A stretch of DNA of 20,441 nucleotides, taken from Flavonifractor avicola. Its GTDB lineage: Bacteria > Bacillota > Clostridia > Oscillospirales > Oscillospiraceae. Below the pieces are notes generated by a model, which ran no database searches, was not told the DNA's origin, and saw nothing but the letters and a program-made list of their open reading frames with translations. This document shows positions 7,951 through 14,624 of the stretch, piece after piece. Made by a program: the position numbers and the translations under genes. The stretch covers positions 1 through 20,441 of the forward strand of contig DXAS01000174.1 in NCBI GenBank assembly GCA_019116915.1, read 5' to 3'. The stretch's first letter is position 1. Each line of letters starts with the position of its first letter.

Positions 7951-7967
7951 TGGCAGAACACCCGAAA

Positions 7968-8237
7968 TTAGGCTCGTTCCCTTCGCTCTCTCTGTCTGAC
8001 CTGCGTCCCCTCCACCAAAATGGTATCCGCACCGAAGCGGCGCACCGCCGTCCAGGGAAAAACCGTGTCCGGTTCCCGCCCCAACAGGCCAAACAGGCGC
8101 AGCCGCCCAGGCACCACCAGAGCACTCACTTTGCCCTCTTCCAGATCCATGATCACATCCCCCACATAGCCAATCCGGCTGCCGTCGCTGATATTGATGA
8201 TCTCCTTGTCCCGTAACTCCGATCCCCGGCACTCCAT
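7968..8237 (-). CDS. YlmC/YmxH-family PRC-barrel protein
   Basis: An 89-residue PRC-barrel protein of the YlmC/YmxH family, often labelled a sporulation protein in Clostridia and Bacilli. The signature is the N-terminal run RGSELRDKEIINISDGSRIG followed by GDVIMDLEEGKVSALVVPG, then a second half with EPDTVFPWTAVRRFGADTILVE. No enzymatic role is known; PRC barrels usually bind RNA or protein partners. The start at 8237 is supported by GGGGGA 7 bases upstream. A longer in-frame ATG at 8351 would run through the divergent promoter region and is rejected. The gene is transcribed away from the AEC transporter and precedes glmS by 98 bases. Confidence 0.85.
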   Translation of the reverse strand: MECRGSELRDKEIINISDGSRIGYVGDVIMDLEEGKVSALVVPGRLRLFGLLGREPDTVFPWTAVRRFGADTILVEGTQVRQRERRERA

Positions 8238-8292
8238 AGCGCAATCCCCCTTTTTGATATCCCTATGCGCCGACCAGGTTGGCCCATTCCAC

Positions 8293-8306
8293 TTACCATT
8301 TGGTAA
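8293..8306. promoter_or_regulatory. Operator-like palindrome TTACCATTTGGTAA (copy 2)
   Basis: This has the same arms as copy 1 at 765-778, with only the first centre base changed. It ends two bases before the -35 box of the AEC transporter promoter, a position more typical of an activator or of upstream repression. It also lies 56 bases from the divergent ymxH-like start. Confidence 0.6.
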
Positions 8307-8308
8307 TC

Positions 8309-8337
8309 TTGCACCTGTATAGCGGAGGGGATATAAT
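8309..8337 (+). promoter_or_regulatory. Promoter of the AEC transporter gene
   Basis: A perfect TATAAT (8332-8337) lies 17 bases after a weak -35, TTGCAC (8309-8314). Transcription should begin near 8344. This rules out the ATG at 8345 as a normal leadered start and supports the ATG at 8369. A weak -35 with an adjacent upstream palindrome fits activator control. Confidence 0.7.
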
Positions 8338-8368
8338 GAAATAGATGTCATTTCTGGAGGGGATCGTC

Positions 8369-9316
8369 ATGCTGGACAATCTGATCTATTGTCTCAATGG
8401 TACTATACCCATTTTTTTGCTCATGCTGCTGGGTGTCGCATTCCGCAAAATGGGCTTTTTTAGCCAGGCCTTTGCCGATAAGCTCAACAGCTATGTGTTT
8501 AAAGTGGGCTTGCCTGTCATGATGTTCAAGGACCTGACCGGCTCCGACTTTTTCCAGGTGTGGGACACCTCCTTTGTGGTATTCTGTTTTCTGGCCACTC
8601 TGGCCTCCATCCTGCTCACCGCCCTGTTCAGCCGTATGTTGAAAGAACCCCCGTTGCGAGGGGAATTCATTCAGGTGGGCTACCGCAGCAGCGTGGCTCT
8701 GCTGGGTGCCGCCTTTCTGGAGAACCTCTACGGCAGCGCCGGGGCTGCCAGCCTGATCATCATCGGTGCGGTCCCCCTCTATAACGCGGCGGCGGTGACG
8801 GTGCTCTCTCTCACCAGCCCCACTCAGAAAGGCCTTTCCAAGGGGGCGGCCAAGAAAGTGGTCAAGGGGATTATCACCAACCCCATCATCCTGGGCATCA
8901 TCGTGGGTCTGGCCTGGACCCTGCTGCGCATCCCCCAGCCCACCATCCTCACCAAGACGGTGAACAGCATTTCCGCCACCGGCACCCCCCTGGGCCTCAT
9001 GGCCCTGGGCGCCTCCTTCGACTGGAAAAAGGCCATCGGCCGCATCAAGCCCGCCCTCTCCGCCACCGCCCTCAAGCTGGTGGTCTTTGTGGCCATCTTC
9101 CTGCCCATCGCAGTGGCCATGGGCTTCCGGGACGACAAGCTGGTGGCCGCTCTCACCATGCTGGGCAGCCCCACCACCGTCAGCTGCTTTGTCATGGCCC
9201 GCAATATGGGCCACGAGGGCACCCTCACCTCCAGCACCGTCATGCTGACCACCGCCTTCAGCGCCTTTACTCTGACGCTGTGGCTCTATGTGCTGAAAAC
9301 TCTGGCTCTGATTTAA
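8369..9316 (+). CDS. AEC (auxin efflux carrier) family transporter
   Basis: A 315-residue membrane transporter of the AEC/Mem_trans family, of usual length. It has about ten predicted helices in two halves: an N-terminal set from residues 5 to about 155, a loop near 160-175, and a C-terminal set to 315. Family hallmarks are a GVAFRKMGFFSQ-type segment after helix 1, NPIILGIIVGL after the central loop, and the ending region LGSPTTVSCFVMARNMG. Bacterial members carry malate, malonate or other organic acids; the substrate here is unknown. GGAGGGG lies 6 bases before the ATG at 8369. No convincing terminator was seen downstream; only a weak 5-bp stem lies at 9342-9356. Confidence 0.9.
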   Translation: MLDNLIYCLNGTIPIFLLMLLGVAFRKMGFFSQAFADKLNSYVFKVGLPVMMFKDLTGSDFFQVWDTSFVVFCFLATLASILLTALFSRMLKEPPLRGEFIQVGYRSSVALLGAAFLENLYGSAGAASLIIIGAVPLYNAAAVTVLSLTSPTQKGLSKGAAKKVVKGIITNPIILGIIVGLAWTLLRIPQPTILTKTVNSISATGTPLGLMALGASFDWKKAIGRIKPALSATALKLVVFVAIFLPIAVAMGFRDDKLVAALTMLGSPTTVSCFVMARNMGHEGTLTSSTVMLTTAFSAFTLTLWLYVLKTLALI

Positions 9317-9378
9317 ATTTGACAAAAACTGACGGAGGAGCTCCCTGAAATAGGGATAAAAGACGGCGTTTTTCCCCC

Positions 9379-9406
9379 TTGCATTTTGGCATGGAGACAC
9401 TATACT
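9379..9406 (+). promoter_or_regulatory. Promoter upstream of the hairpin element and MATE/patatin operon
   Basis: TTGCAT (9379-9384) and TATACT (9401-9406) are separated by 16 bases. The region from 9317 to here is otherwise empty apart from a weak stem at 9342-9356. Transcription would start near 9413 and run through the hairpin cluster into the MATE gene. The -10 lies inside the 9-bp direct repeat. Confidence 0.55.
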
Positions 9407-9409
9407 AAT
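9401..9409. repeat. Left copy of flanking direct repeat TATACTAAT
   Basis: This 9-base sequence is identical to 9661-9669 on the other side of the hairpin element, as expected of a target-site duplication. The duplicated part is 7-9 bases, depending on where the terminal inverted repeat is taken to begin. It includes the -10 box of the upstream promoter. Confidence 0.6.
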
Positions 9410-9660
9410 GTCTGCTGAATAAACCGTGATACGGTTTATTCGTGCGGCAGTAGCCGCCCAATTTCATAAAACGGCTCGAAGTGGCCGTTTTATGAAATTC
9501 AGCCATTGGTACAATCCGTATTTCCGCTGGTGCGTTAAGGCGCACCAGCGGAAGGTGCAAGGTTTTGGGTCGATCTCGTCCAAAAACCTTGCACTTGAAC
9601 AAAGCCAACTGGCCTTGAAAGCTGGTGCTTTCAAGGCATTCGGCTTTGTTCAGTACGCAT
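9408..9660. mobile_element. Non-coding hairpin-cluster element (MITE-like)
   Basis: About 250 bases made almost wholly of abutting inverted repeats. The stems are: 9417-9427 with 9431-9441 (11 bp, 3-base loop); 9444-9448 with 9453-9457 (5 bp); 9460-9475 with 9484-9499 (16 bp, 8-base loop); 9522-9534 with 9541-9553 (13 bp); 9555-9566 with 9583-9594 (12 bp); and a nested pair, outer 9597-9606 with 9642-9651 (10 bp) around inner 9612-9622 with 9627-9637 (11 bp). All of these stems are perfect. Separators are 1-2 bases except for one 22-base linker (9500-9521). The ends match as imperfect inverted repeats (12 of 17 positions, ATGNNTNCTGAANAAA), and a 9-bp direct repeat flanks them. No transposase is encoded. 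It could be a MITE, a structured leader RNA, or both. Confidence 0.6.
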
Positions 9661-9669
9661 TATACTAAT
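9661..9669. repeat. Right copy of flanking direct repeat TATACTAAT
   Basis: Identical to 9401-9409. Removing 9410-9669 would restore a promoter with about 45 bases of leader before the MATE start. This supports insertion of the intervening DNA. Just downstream, CGGTAC (9671-9676) and GTACCG (9695-9700) form a small inverted repeat before the ribosome binding site. Confidence 0.6.
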
Positions 9670-9715
9670 ACGGTACTTTCTATTTCCCATTTCTGTACCG
9701 AAAGGAAGCCCCTCC

Positions 9716-11068
9716 ATGGAACAAGCTACCATCCTTCGCCGGCGCGAGCCGGGCATTCTGTCCCTCACCTGGCCCATCTTCATCGAACTGCTTCTTCAGA
9801 TGCTGGTGGGCAACGCCGACCAGGTCATGGTGGGGCACTTTGACCCCAACGGCGTAGGCGCCATCGGCAACGCCAACCAGATCACCAATCTGGTACTGCT
9901 GGTCTTTTCCGTTATTTCCACCGCCTCCACCATTCTCATCTCCCGTTACCTGGGAGCGGAGGATAAACAGCGGGTCAACGAGACCTACACCCTTTCACTG
10001 CTGGTCAACGCTATCTTCGGTCTGGCGGTAGGAACCCTGCTTATCGTTCTGTGCGGCCCCATCTTCACCCTGATGCAGGTACCGGCGGAAATCCTGGACC
10101 GCAGCTGCCTGTACTTGCGGATCATTGGCGGGGGCATGGTGTTCCAGGCGGTCTATCTCACCTTTACCGCCTTTTTCCGTTCCAACCAGATGATGAAGGA
10201 GAGCATGATTGTTGCTGTGATCATGAATCTGCTCAACATCGGCGGCAACGCGGTGCTCATCGGTGGTACCTTCGGCCTGCCTGCCCTGGGCGTGGCAGGC
10301 GCCGCTCTGTCCAGCGATATCTCCCGTGTGGTGGGCGTCATCCTTATCGCTTTCCTGTTCCGCCGGAAGTTTGGCCCTGTGCTCTCCCTCAAGCTCCTCC
10401 GCCCCTTCCCCACCGACCAGCTGCGCCGCCTGCTGCGCATCGGCATCCCCGCCGGCGGAGAGTCCATCTCCTATAATCTGTCCCAGGTGGCTATCCAGTC
10501 CATCTGCAACCTGTTCGCCATCTTCGTCATCAATACCCGGGTATACGCCAATATGTTCGCCATGCTCACCTATATGTTTGGCTCCGCCATCTCCCAGGCC
10601 GCCCAGGTCATGGTGGCCCACCTGATGGGCGCCGACCGGGTTCCCGATGTGGAGCGGCTGGTAAAACGCACCTTGCTGGCCTCCCTGGCTATCTCCGGTC
10701 TGATGGCGGTGATACTGCTGGTGTTCTGTCAGCCCCTGCTGGGCCTGTTTACCAAGGATCCCCAGGTGCTGGAACTCTTCCGCATCATCATGATCATCGA
10801 GATCCCCCTGGAGTTGGGCCGTGCGGTGAACATGGTCATGTGCCGGGCTCTTCAGGCCTGCGGAGATATTCGCTTCCCCATCACCATCTGCATTTTCAGC
10901 GCCTGGCTTACCGCTGTGGTAGGCGGTTTCCTGCTGGCCGTGCCCCTGGGCCTGGGGCTGGCGGGGTTGTGGATTGCCATGGCCTGCGACGAGTGCCTGC
11001 GGGCGGTGCTCTTCCTGCTGCGGTGGCGCAGCCGGGCTTGGTGCCGCAAAAATGTACTGTCCATGTAA
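9716..11068 (+). CDS. MATE family efflux transporter
   Basis: A 450-residue multidrug-and-toxin-extrusion (MatE) protein with about twelve membrane helices in two pseudo-repeated halves. The N-terminal lobe begins LTWPIFIELLLQMLVGNADQ, the usual first helix of the family with its conserved WP. The second lobe begins near residue 240 with LRIGIPAGGESISYNLSQ. These pumps expel cationic drugs or metabolites using Na+ or H+ gradients; the substrate is unknown. The ATG follows an AAAGGAAG site by about 8 bases. It is the first gene of a likely operon with the patatin-like gene 17 bases downstream. The promoter seems to lie beyond the hairpin element, so the leader would be about 300 bases and strongly folded. 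Confidence 0.92.
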   Translation: MEQATILRRREPGILSLTWPIFIELLLQMLVGNADQVMVGHFDPNGVGAIGNANQITNLVLLVFSVISTASTILISRYLGAEDKQRVNETYTLSLLVNAIFGLAVGTLLIVLCGPIFTLMQVPAEILDRSCLYLRIIGGGMVFQAVYLTFTAFFRSNQMMKESMIVAVIMNLLNIGGNAVLIGGTFGLPALGVAGAALSSDISRVVGVILIAFLFRRKFGPVLSLKLLRPFPTDQLRRLLRIGIPAGGESISYNLSQVAIQSICNLFAIFVINTRVYANMFAMLTYMFGSAISQAAQVMVAHLMGADRVPDVERLVKRTLLASLAISGLMAVILLVFCQPLLGLFTKDPQVLELFRIIMIIEIPLELGRAVNMVMCRALQACGDIRFPITICIFSAWLTAVVGGFLLAVPLGLGLAGLWIAMACDECLRAVLFLLRWRSRAWCRKNVLSM

Positions 11069-11085
11069 GAAAGGATGTGTTGTCC

Positions 11086-11940
11086 ATGAAGACCGGGATC
11101 GTGCTGGAGGGTGGAGCCATTCGTACCATCTTTTCTTCCGGTGTGTGTGACGCCCTGCTCACCGGCGATATTATGACGGACTATGTCATCGGCGTTTCCG
11201 CCGGGATCGCTTATGGTGTCAGTTATGTGTCCAGGCAGATCCGCCGCAACCTTGACATTATGGTAAACTACGTCAATGATAAGCGGTACATGAGCATGGG
11301 CAACCTGCTCCGCCGGGACAACAAGGCATATTTCGGTCTGAAGTTCGTCTATGACACCATTCCGAACGAGCTGATCCCCTTTGACTATGACACCTACCGT
11401 GCATTCCCCGGTGAAGTGGAAGCAGCGGTCACCAACCTTGACACCGGCAAGGCAGAATATTTGCCGGTGGACGGCAACGACAAGAGCTTTACCATCCTCC
11501 AGGCCACTTGTGCCCTGCCCTTCCTCTTCCCTATTTTCCACATTGACGGCAAACCATTCATGGACGGCGGCGCGGCGGACGCCATTCCCTTTGACCGAGC
11601 CTTTGAGAAGGGCTGCGACCGGCTGATCGTGGTACTCACCCGGGAGCGGGACTTCCGGCGGCAGCCAGAGAAGCTCCAGCCTCTCATTGACCGGGTTTAC
11701 CGGAAGTACCCCAACTTCTGCGACACCATGCGCCGCCGGGCAGATACCTACAACGAGGCCCGGGAAAAGCTCTTTCAGCTGGAAAAGGAGGGGCGGGTGC
11801 TTCTCTTTGCTCCTCACAATACCCAGGGCTTCAGCCGCACTGAGCGGGATGTGGCCAAGATCCAGGCCCTGTGGCAGGACGGCTACGACGAGGGCATGGC
11901 CCGGCTGGACGAGGTACGCGCCTTCCTGGCGGGACAATAA
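11086..11940 (+). CDS. Patatin-like phospholipase family protein
   Basis: A 284-residue acyl hydrolase of the patatin superfamily. The oxyanion-hole glycines are in LEGGAIRTIFSSGV (about 7-20), the nucleophile elbow is GVSAG with Ser38, and the catalytic Asp160 lies in MDGGAADAIP, giving the Ser-Asp dyad. The remaining C-terminal third resembles the tail seen in bacterial YjjU-like patatins. There is no signal peptide, so it should act in the cytoplasm or at the inner face of the membrane on lipids or acyl esters. The ATG at 11086 has AAAGGA upstream; the frame is open further left, but that overlaps the MATE gene. It lies 17 bases after the MATE gene and is followed by a strong terminator, making a two-gene operon. 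Confidence 0.9.
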   Translation: MKTGIVLEGGAIRTIFSSGVCDALLTGDIMTDYVIGVSAGIAYGVSYVSRQIRRNLDIMVNYVNDKRYMSMGNLLRRDNKAYFGLKFVYDTIPNELIPFDYDTYRAFPGEVEAAVTNLDTGKAEYLPVDGNDKSFTILQATCALPFLFPIFHIDGKPFMDGGAADAIPFDRAFEKGCDRLIVVLTRERDFRRQPEKLQPLIDRVYRKYPNFCDTMRRRADTYNEAREKLFQLEKEGRVLLFAPHNTQGFSRTERDVAKIQALWQDGYDEGMARLDEVRAFLAGQ

Positions 11941-11946
11941 TAAAAC

Positions 11947-11978
11947 AGGACCCGGGCGGCGGCTGCCGTCCGGGTCCT
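11947..11978. terminator. Bidirectional rho-independent terminator
   Basis: A 14-bp stem (11947-11960 with 11965-11978, one G-T wobble) closes a 4-base GGCT loop. On the plus strand it is followed by TTT; on the minus strand by a T-rich run (TGTTTTATTATT). It separates the convergent patatin-like gene and anti-sigma gene. Confidence 0.85.
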
Positions 11979-11985
11979 TTGCGTC

Positions 11986-12537
11986 TTATTCCACTCCGCT
12001 GATCTCTGTGACCATAGCCATGTTGGCGTCCTGTCCGGTACCGTCGGGCAGTGTCACATGGGAGACAGCCACAGGCTTTCCGTCCTCATCCAGGGTCACC
12101 TGGACGGAAACCTTGGCTCCCTCATCCTCCCGGGTCCAGAGGTAGCTGCCGTCCCGCTCCATGGCCTCGGTGATGTCCGTCTCCTCCCCGTCCACGGTAA
12201 GGATGATGCGGCCGTCTCTCTCCTCTACCGCCGTATCAGGCAGCCGCAAAGCGGTGATGGTCTCGCCGGTGTCATCCATCACGATCTCTTCCCGGTAATC
12301 TCCGATAGAGGCGGACGAGCGGATGGTGGCGGAGAGCCACTCCAGGGCCTCCGGGTTGGCGGCGCTTACGGTCACCATCAGAGCCACCGTTACCACGGCG
12401 GCGATCAGGCCCACCCGCAGCGGGCGACGGACCGGCTTCTTCTGTTTCTGTTCTGCCATTTCAATGACCTCCTGTAGGGCTTCTTCGGAGACGTGAAGCT
12501 CCGAGCATCGTTCACGGTATGCGTTGTGGTCGAACAT
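11986..12537 (-). CDS. Putative anti-sigma factor, single-pass membrane protein
   Basis: A 183-residue protein with a short cytoplasmic N-terminus (1-38, charged), one membrane helix (about 40-60, VGLIAAVVTVALMVTVSA) and an acidic extracellular domain to 183. The outer part has beta-like repeats (GRIILTVDGEETDI, AKVSVQVTLDEDGKPV). No zinc-binding HxxxCxxC motif is visible, so it is not a classical ZAS-domain anti-sigma factor. The role is inferred from topology and position: its start overlaps the end of the ECF sigma gene by 26 bases, a typical sigma/anti-sigma coupling. AGGAGG lies before the ATG. The outer domain might sense an envelope signal. I do not recognise it by sequence alone. Confidence 0.7.
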   Translation of the reverse strand: MFDHNAYRERCSELHVSEEALQEVIEMAEQKQKKPVRRPLRVGLIAAVVTVALMVTVSAANPEALEWLSATIRSSASIGDYREEIVMDDTGETITALRLPDTAVEERDGRIILTVDGEETDITEAMERDGSYLWTREDEGAKVSVQVTLDEDGKPVAVSHVTLPDGTGQDANMAMVTEISGVE

Positions 12538-13018
12538 CGTCGTTCCCCTCCTCTTCTTCGGAAAGCGTCCGGCGCAGCCGGGCCCGGGCCCGCTGGAGCC
12601 AGGTCTGTACGGTGGAGGGATTGACCCCCATGGCCGCCGCCGTCTCCTTGACGGAGCAACCCTCGTAGTAGTAGAGGTAGATGGTCAGGCGGTACTTTCC
12701 ATCCAGCGCCATCACCGCCTGAAACACCTCTTCCCGGCGGTCCTCCGCCGGAAGGGGCGCCTCGTCCCGCTCCTCCAGCGGTACCGCCCGGCGGCGCCAG
12801 AAGGAACGCATCACCTTCCGGCTCTCATTGACCGCCACCCGCAGCAGCCAATGCTTCAGGTGGTCCTCGCTCTCAAAGCCATCCTGCTGGTAGAGCTTGA
12901 GGAGCACCGTCTGCACCACGTCCTCCGCGTCCGCCCGGCTCCGCAGGGCGTGGTAGGCCACCCGGTAGAGCATATCGCCATAGGTCCGGGCCGCCTGTTC
13001 AAATGTCTCGTCGGTCAT
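12512..13018 (-). CDS. RNA polymerase sigma-70 family factor, ECF type
   Basis: A 168-residue ECF sigma factor with only regions 2 and 4. Region 2 (about 8-75) includes YRVAYHALRSRADAEDVVQT, where the RADAEDVVQ run is the core-binding helix 2.2. Region 4 (about 100-152) includes LTIYLYYYEGCSVKETAAAM and the recognition helix NPSTVQTWLQRARARLRR. An acidic tail follows. The ATG at 13018 is chosen because AAGGGAG lies 6-8 bases upstream. The frame is open to 13141, but that extension reads through a terminator and looks non-coding. The downstream overlapping gene is probably its membrane anti-sigma partner. A 14-bp palindrome lies in the leader at 13045-13058. Confidence 0.92.
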   Translation of the reverse strand: MTDETFEQAARTYGDMLYRVAYHALRSRADAEDVVQTVLLKLYQQDGFESEDHLKHWLLRVAVNESRKVMRSFWRRRAVPLEERDEAPLPAEDRREEVFQAVMALDGKYRLTIYLYYYEGCSVKETAAAMGVNPSTVQTWLQRARARLRRTLSEEEEGNDDVRPQRIP

Positions 13019-13044
13019 GACTACTCCCTTTCTGTGGGTTGGTT

Positions 13045-13058
13045 TGAAAGGCCTTTCA
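13045..13058. promoter_or_regulatory. Palindrome TGAAAGGCCTTTCA upstream of the sigma gene
   Basis: A perfect 14-bp inverted repeat lies 27-40 bases before the sigma factor start, between an MATE-gene terminator and the ribosome binding site. It could be an operator or an mRNA fold. I could not identify a confident promoter here. Confidence 0.35.
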
Positions 13059-13107
13059 TCAGGAATATCCCCCGGAGGGGCAAAAAATCTCACCAGGAAG
13101 AAAAAAA

Positions 13108-13136
13108 TTTTGGGGCGTCTGAACGACGCCCCAAAA
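13108..13136 (-). terminator. Rho-independent terminator of the second MATE gene
   Basis: A 12-bp perfect stem (13108-13119 with 13125-13136) encloses a 5-base loop. On the minus strand it runs directly into a long T-tract (complement of 13101-13107). It begins one base after the MATE stop codon and separates that gene from the sigma factor gene. Confidence 0.92.
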
Positions 13137-13137
13137 C

Positions 13138-14448
13138 TCATTCCCGACCTAACCGCCGGTAAACCGTGAAATACATAGTGAGGATACAGGCCAGACCACC
13201 CAGCACATTGGAAATAGGCTCGGCCAGGAACACACCGTCTGCCCCAAAACCCACCGCAGGCAGGATCAGGGTGAGGGGCGCCACAATGAAGGCCTTGCGG
13301 AGCAAAGAAAAGAAGATGGCGTTTTTGGACCGGCCCAGCCCCACAAAGACCGACTGGCCAATGAACTGGAAGGACATAAAGAAGAAGGTGGCAAAGTAGA
13401 TGCGGAAGGCGGGGATACCGGCGGCAATGAGATCCGGCTCATTGTTGAAGATACGGATCAGAGGTTCGGGCAGCAGCATCACCACCGCCCAGACCGCCAC
13501 TGAATATACTACCGTCAACACCGTGGTAAAACGGATACCCTGGCGTACCCGTTGATACTGACCTGCCCCATAATTGTAGCCCAGCACCGGCTGGCAGCCG
13601 TTGGTAATGCCCTGGACCGGCATGGTAATGATCTCCCGAATGGAGTTGATCACCGTCATAACGCCTACATACAGATCGCCGCTGTAGGCCTCCAGGCTGG
13701 CGTTGCACAACACCTGGGCCAGACTGTTGGTCATGGACATGACAAACCCAGAGGTACCCAGGCTTAAAATACGCCTGACCCGCTCCGCTTTGAGTCGAAG
13801 GGCAGACAACCGCAGCTTGAGGATGGCCTTTTTCCCGGTGAGAAATTTCAGCACCCACAACGCCGAGCAGGCCTGGGAGATCACCGTGGCCAGCGCGGCC
13901 CCCTTTACCCCCATGTCCAGCAGGAAAATGAAGATAGGGTCCAATACAATGTTGACCACCGCACCCACAGCTACCGTAATCATACCCATACGGCTGAAAC
14001 CTTGGGCGTTAATGAAGGGGTTCATACCCAGGCTGATCATAACGAAGAGGGTACCCAGAATGTAAATGGTCAGGTAATCGTTGGCATAGGGGAAGGTGAC
14101 ATCGCTGGCCCCGAACAGATAGAGAATCGGCCGGCGGAAGATGAGACACAAAACTGTGAGGGATGTGCCAAACAGCAGCAGCAGAGAGAAGGAATTGCCC
14201 ATAATCTGCTCCGCTTCCTCATTCTCTCCTCTGCCCCGGCAGATGGAACACAGCGGGGAGCCACCCATGCCGCACAAGTTGGCAAAACCCATCAAGATGG
14301 AGATGATGGGCAGACACAGCCCCAGTCCCGTCAGGGCCAGGTGCCCCGGCAGACGGCCCAGGTACATCCGGTCCACCACGTTGTACAGGATATTAATGAG
14401 CTGAGCCACCGTCATGGGCACCGCCATATAGACGATATTGCGGGCCAT
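13138..14448 (-). CDS. MATE family efflux transporter (second, unrelated copy)
   Basis: A 436-residue MatE exporter with about twelve helices. It starts in the first helix region with MAVPMTVAQLINILYNVVDRMYLGRL, typical of the NorM/DinF-like MATE subgroup, and carries family blocks such as GMGGSPLCSI, QGITNGCQPVLGYNYGAG and FGADGVFLAEPISN. It is not a close copy of the first MATE gene. The N-terminus is odd. Just upstream, the same frame encodes QNDFSKGSM, a sequence usual at the start of this subgroup, but no start codon lies between it and an in-frame TGA. The annotated ATG at 14448 has only a weak AAGGG nearby. A one-base frameshift after a GTG at 14497 would restore a normal N-terminus. 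A strong promoter lies at 14586-14614. Confidence 0.88.
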   Translation of the reverse strand: MARNIVYMAVPMTVAQLINILYNVVDRMYLGRLPGHLALTGLGLCLPIISILMGFANLCGMGGSPLCSICRGRGENEEAEQIMGNSFSLLLLFGTSLTVLCLIFRRPILYLFGASDVTFPYANDYLTIYILGTLFVMISLGMNPFINAQGFSRMGMITVAVGAVVNIVLDPIFIFLLDMGVKGAALATVISQACSALWVLKFLTGKKAILKLRLSALRLKAERVRRILSLGTSGFVMSMTNSLAQVLCNASLEAYSGDLYVGVMTVINSIREIITMPVQGITNGCQPVLGYNYGAGQYQRVRQGIRFTTVLTVVYSVAVWAVVMLLPEPLIRIFNNEPDLIAAGIPAFRIYFATFFFMSFQFIGQSVFVGLGRSKNAIFFSLLRKAFIVAPLTLILPAVGFGADGVFLAEPISNVLGGLACILTMYFTVYRRLGRE

Positions 14449-14585
14449 ACTGCCCTTGGAAAAATCATTCTGGGTCCGGGCTTGCGTGGCCGGTCACCTC
14501 TTCTCTTGCAATTTGGATGAATTTGGGGTATACCTATAGGGAACCCCGGCTCCGCCGTTTGGATACGACGGATGCATAATAGTTA

Positions 14586-14614
14586 ATTATACTACCGTTT
14601 TAAAGTACAGGCAA
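14586..14614 (-). promoter_or_regulatory. Promoter of the second MATE gene
   Basis: On the minus strand, a perfect TATAAT (14586-14591) lies 17 bases downstream of TTGCCT (14609-14614). The start would be near 14580, giving a leader of about 130 bases. That leader holds two short stems: CCG-CGT type arms at 14552-14571, and GGGGT/ACCCC arms at 14525-14547 around CCTATAGG. The promoter overlaps the upstream edge of the divergent amidohydrolase gene. Confidence 0.65.
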
Positions 14615-14624
14615 CGGAAAGGAA

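Noticed and set aside
9317..9378. Terminator for the AEC transporter
   Set aside because: Only a 5-bp stem (9342-9346 with 9352-9356) and a long-range AAAAAC/GTTTTT pairing were found; neither is convincing.
8348..9400. A 350-codon minus-strand frame opposite the AEC transporter
   Set aside because: It is a shadow of a well-supported membrane protein and has the same biased composition.
9405..9668. Small open frames on both strands through the hairpin element (9426-9668 plus, 9405-9608 minus)
   Set aside because: Both strands translate to similar FHKTA...RFMK peptides simply because the DNA is palindromic. Neither has a ribosome binding site. They are better seen as chance frames in a non-coding element, although automated annotation may call them genes.
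9401..9669. Reading the hairpin cluster as a CRISPR array or integron attC array
   Set aside because: The hairpins differ in sequence and length, there are no regular spacers, and no cas or integrase gene is present.
13019..13141. N-terminal extension of the ECF sigma factor to 13141
   Set aside because: The extension crosses a strong terminator, encodes an F- and R-rich stretch unlike sigma factors, and ignores the good ribosome binding site before 13018.
14575..14593. Promoter for the M20 amidohydrolase
   Set aside because: TATACT and CATAAT can be read on the plus strand, but no acceptable -35 lies at a suitable distance, so no call was made.
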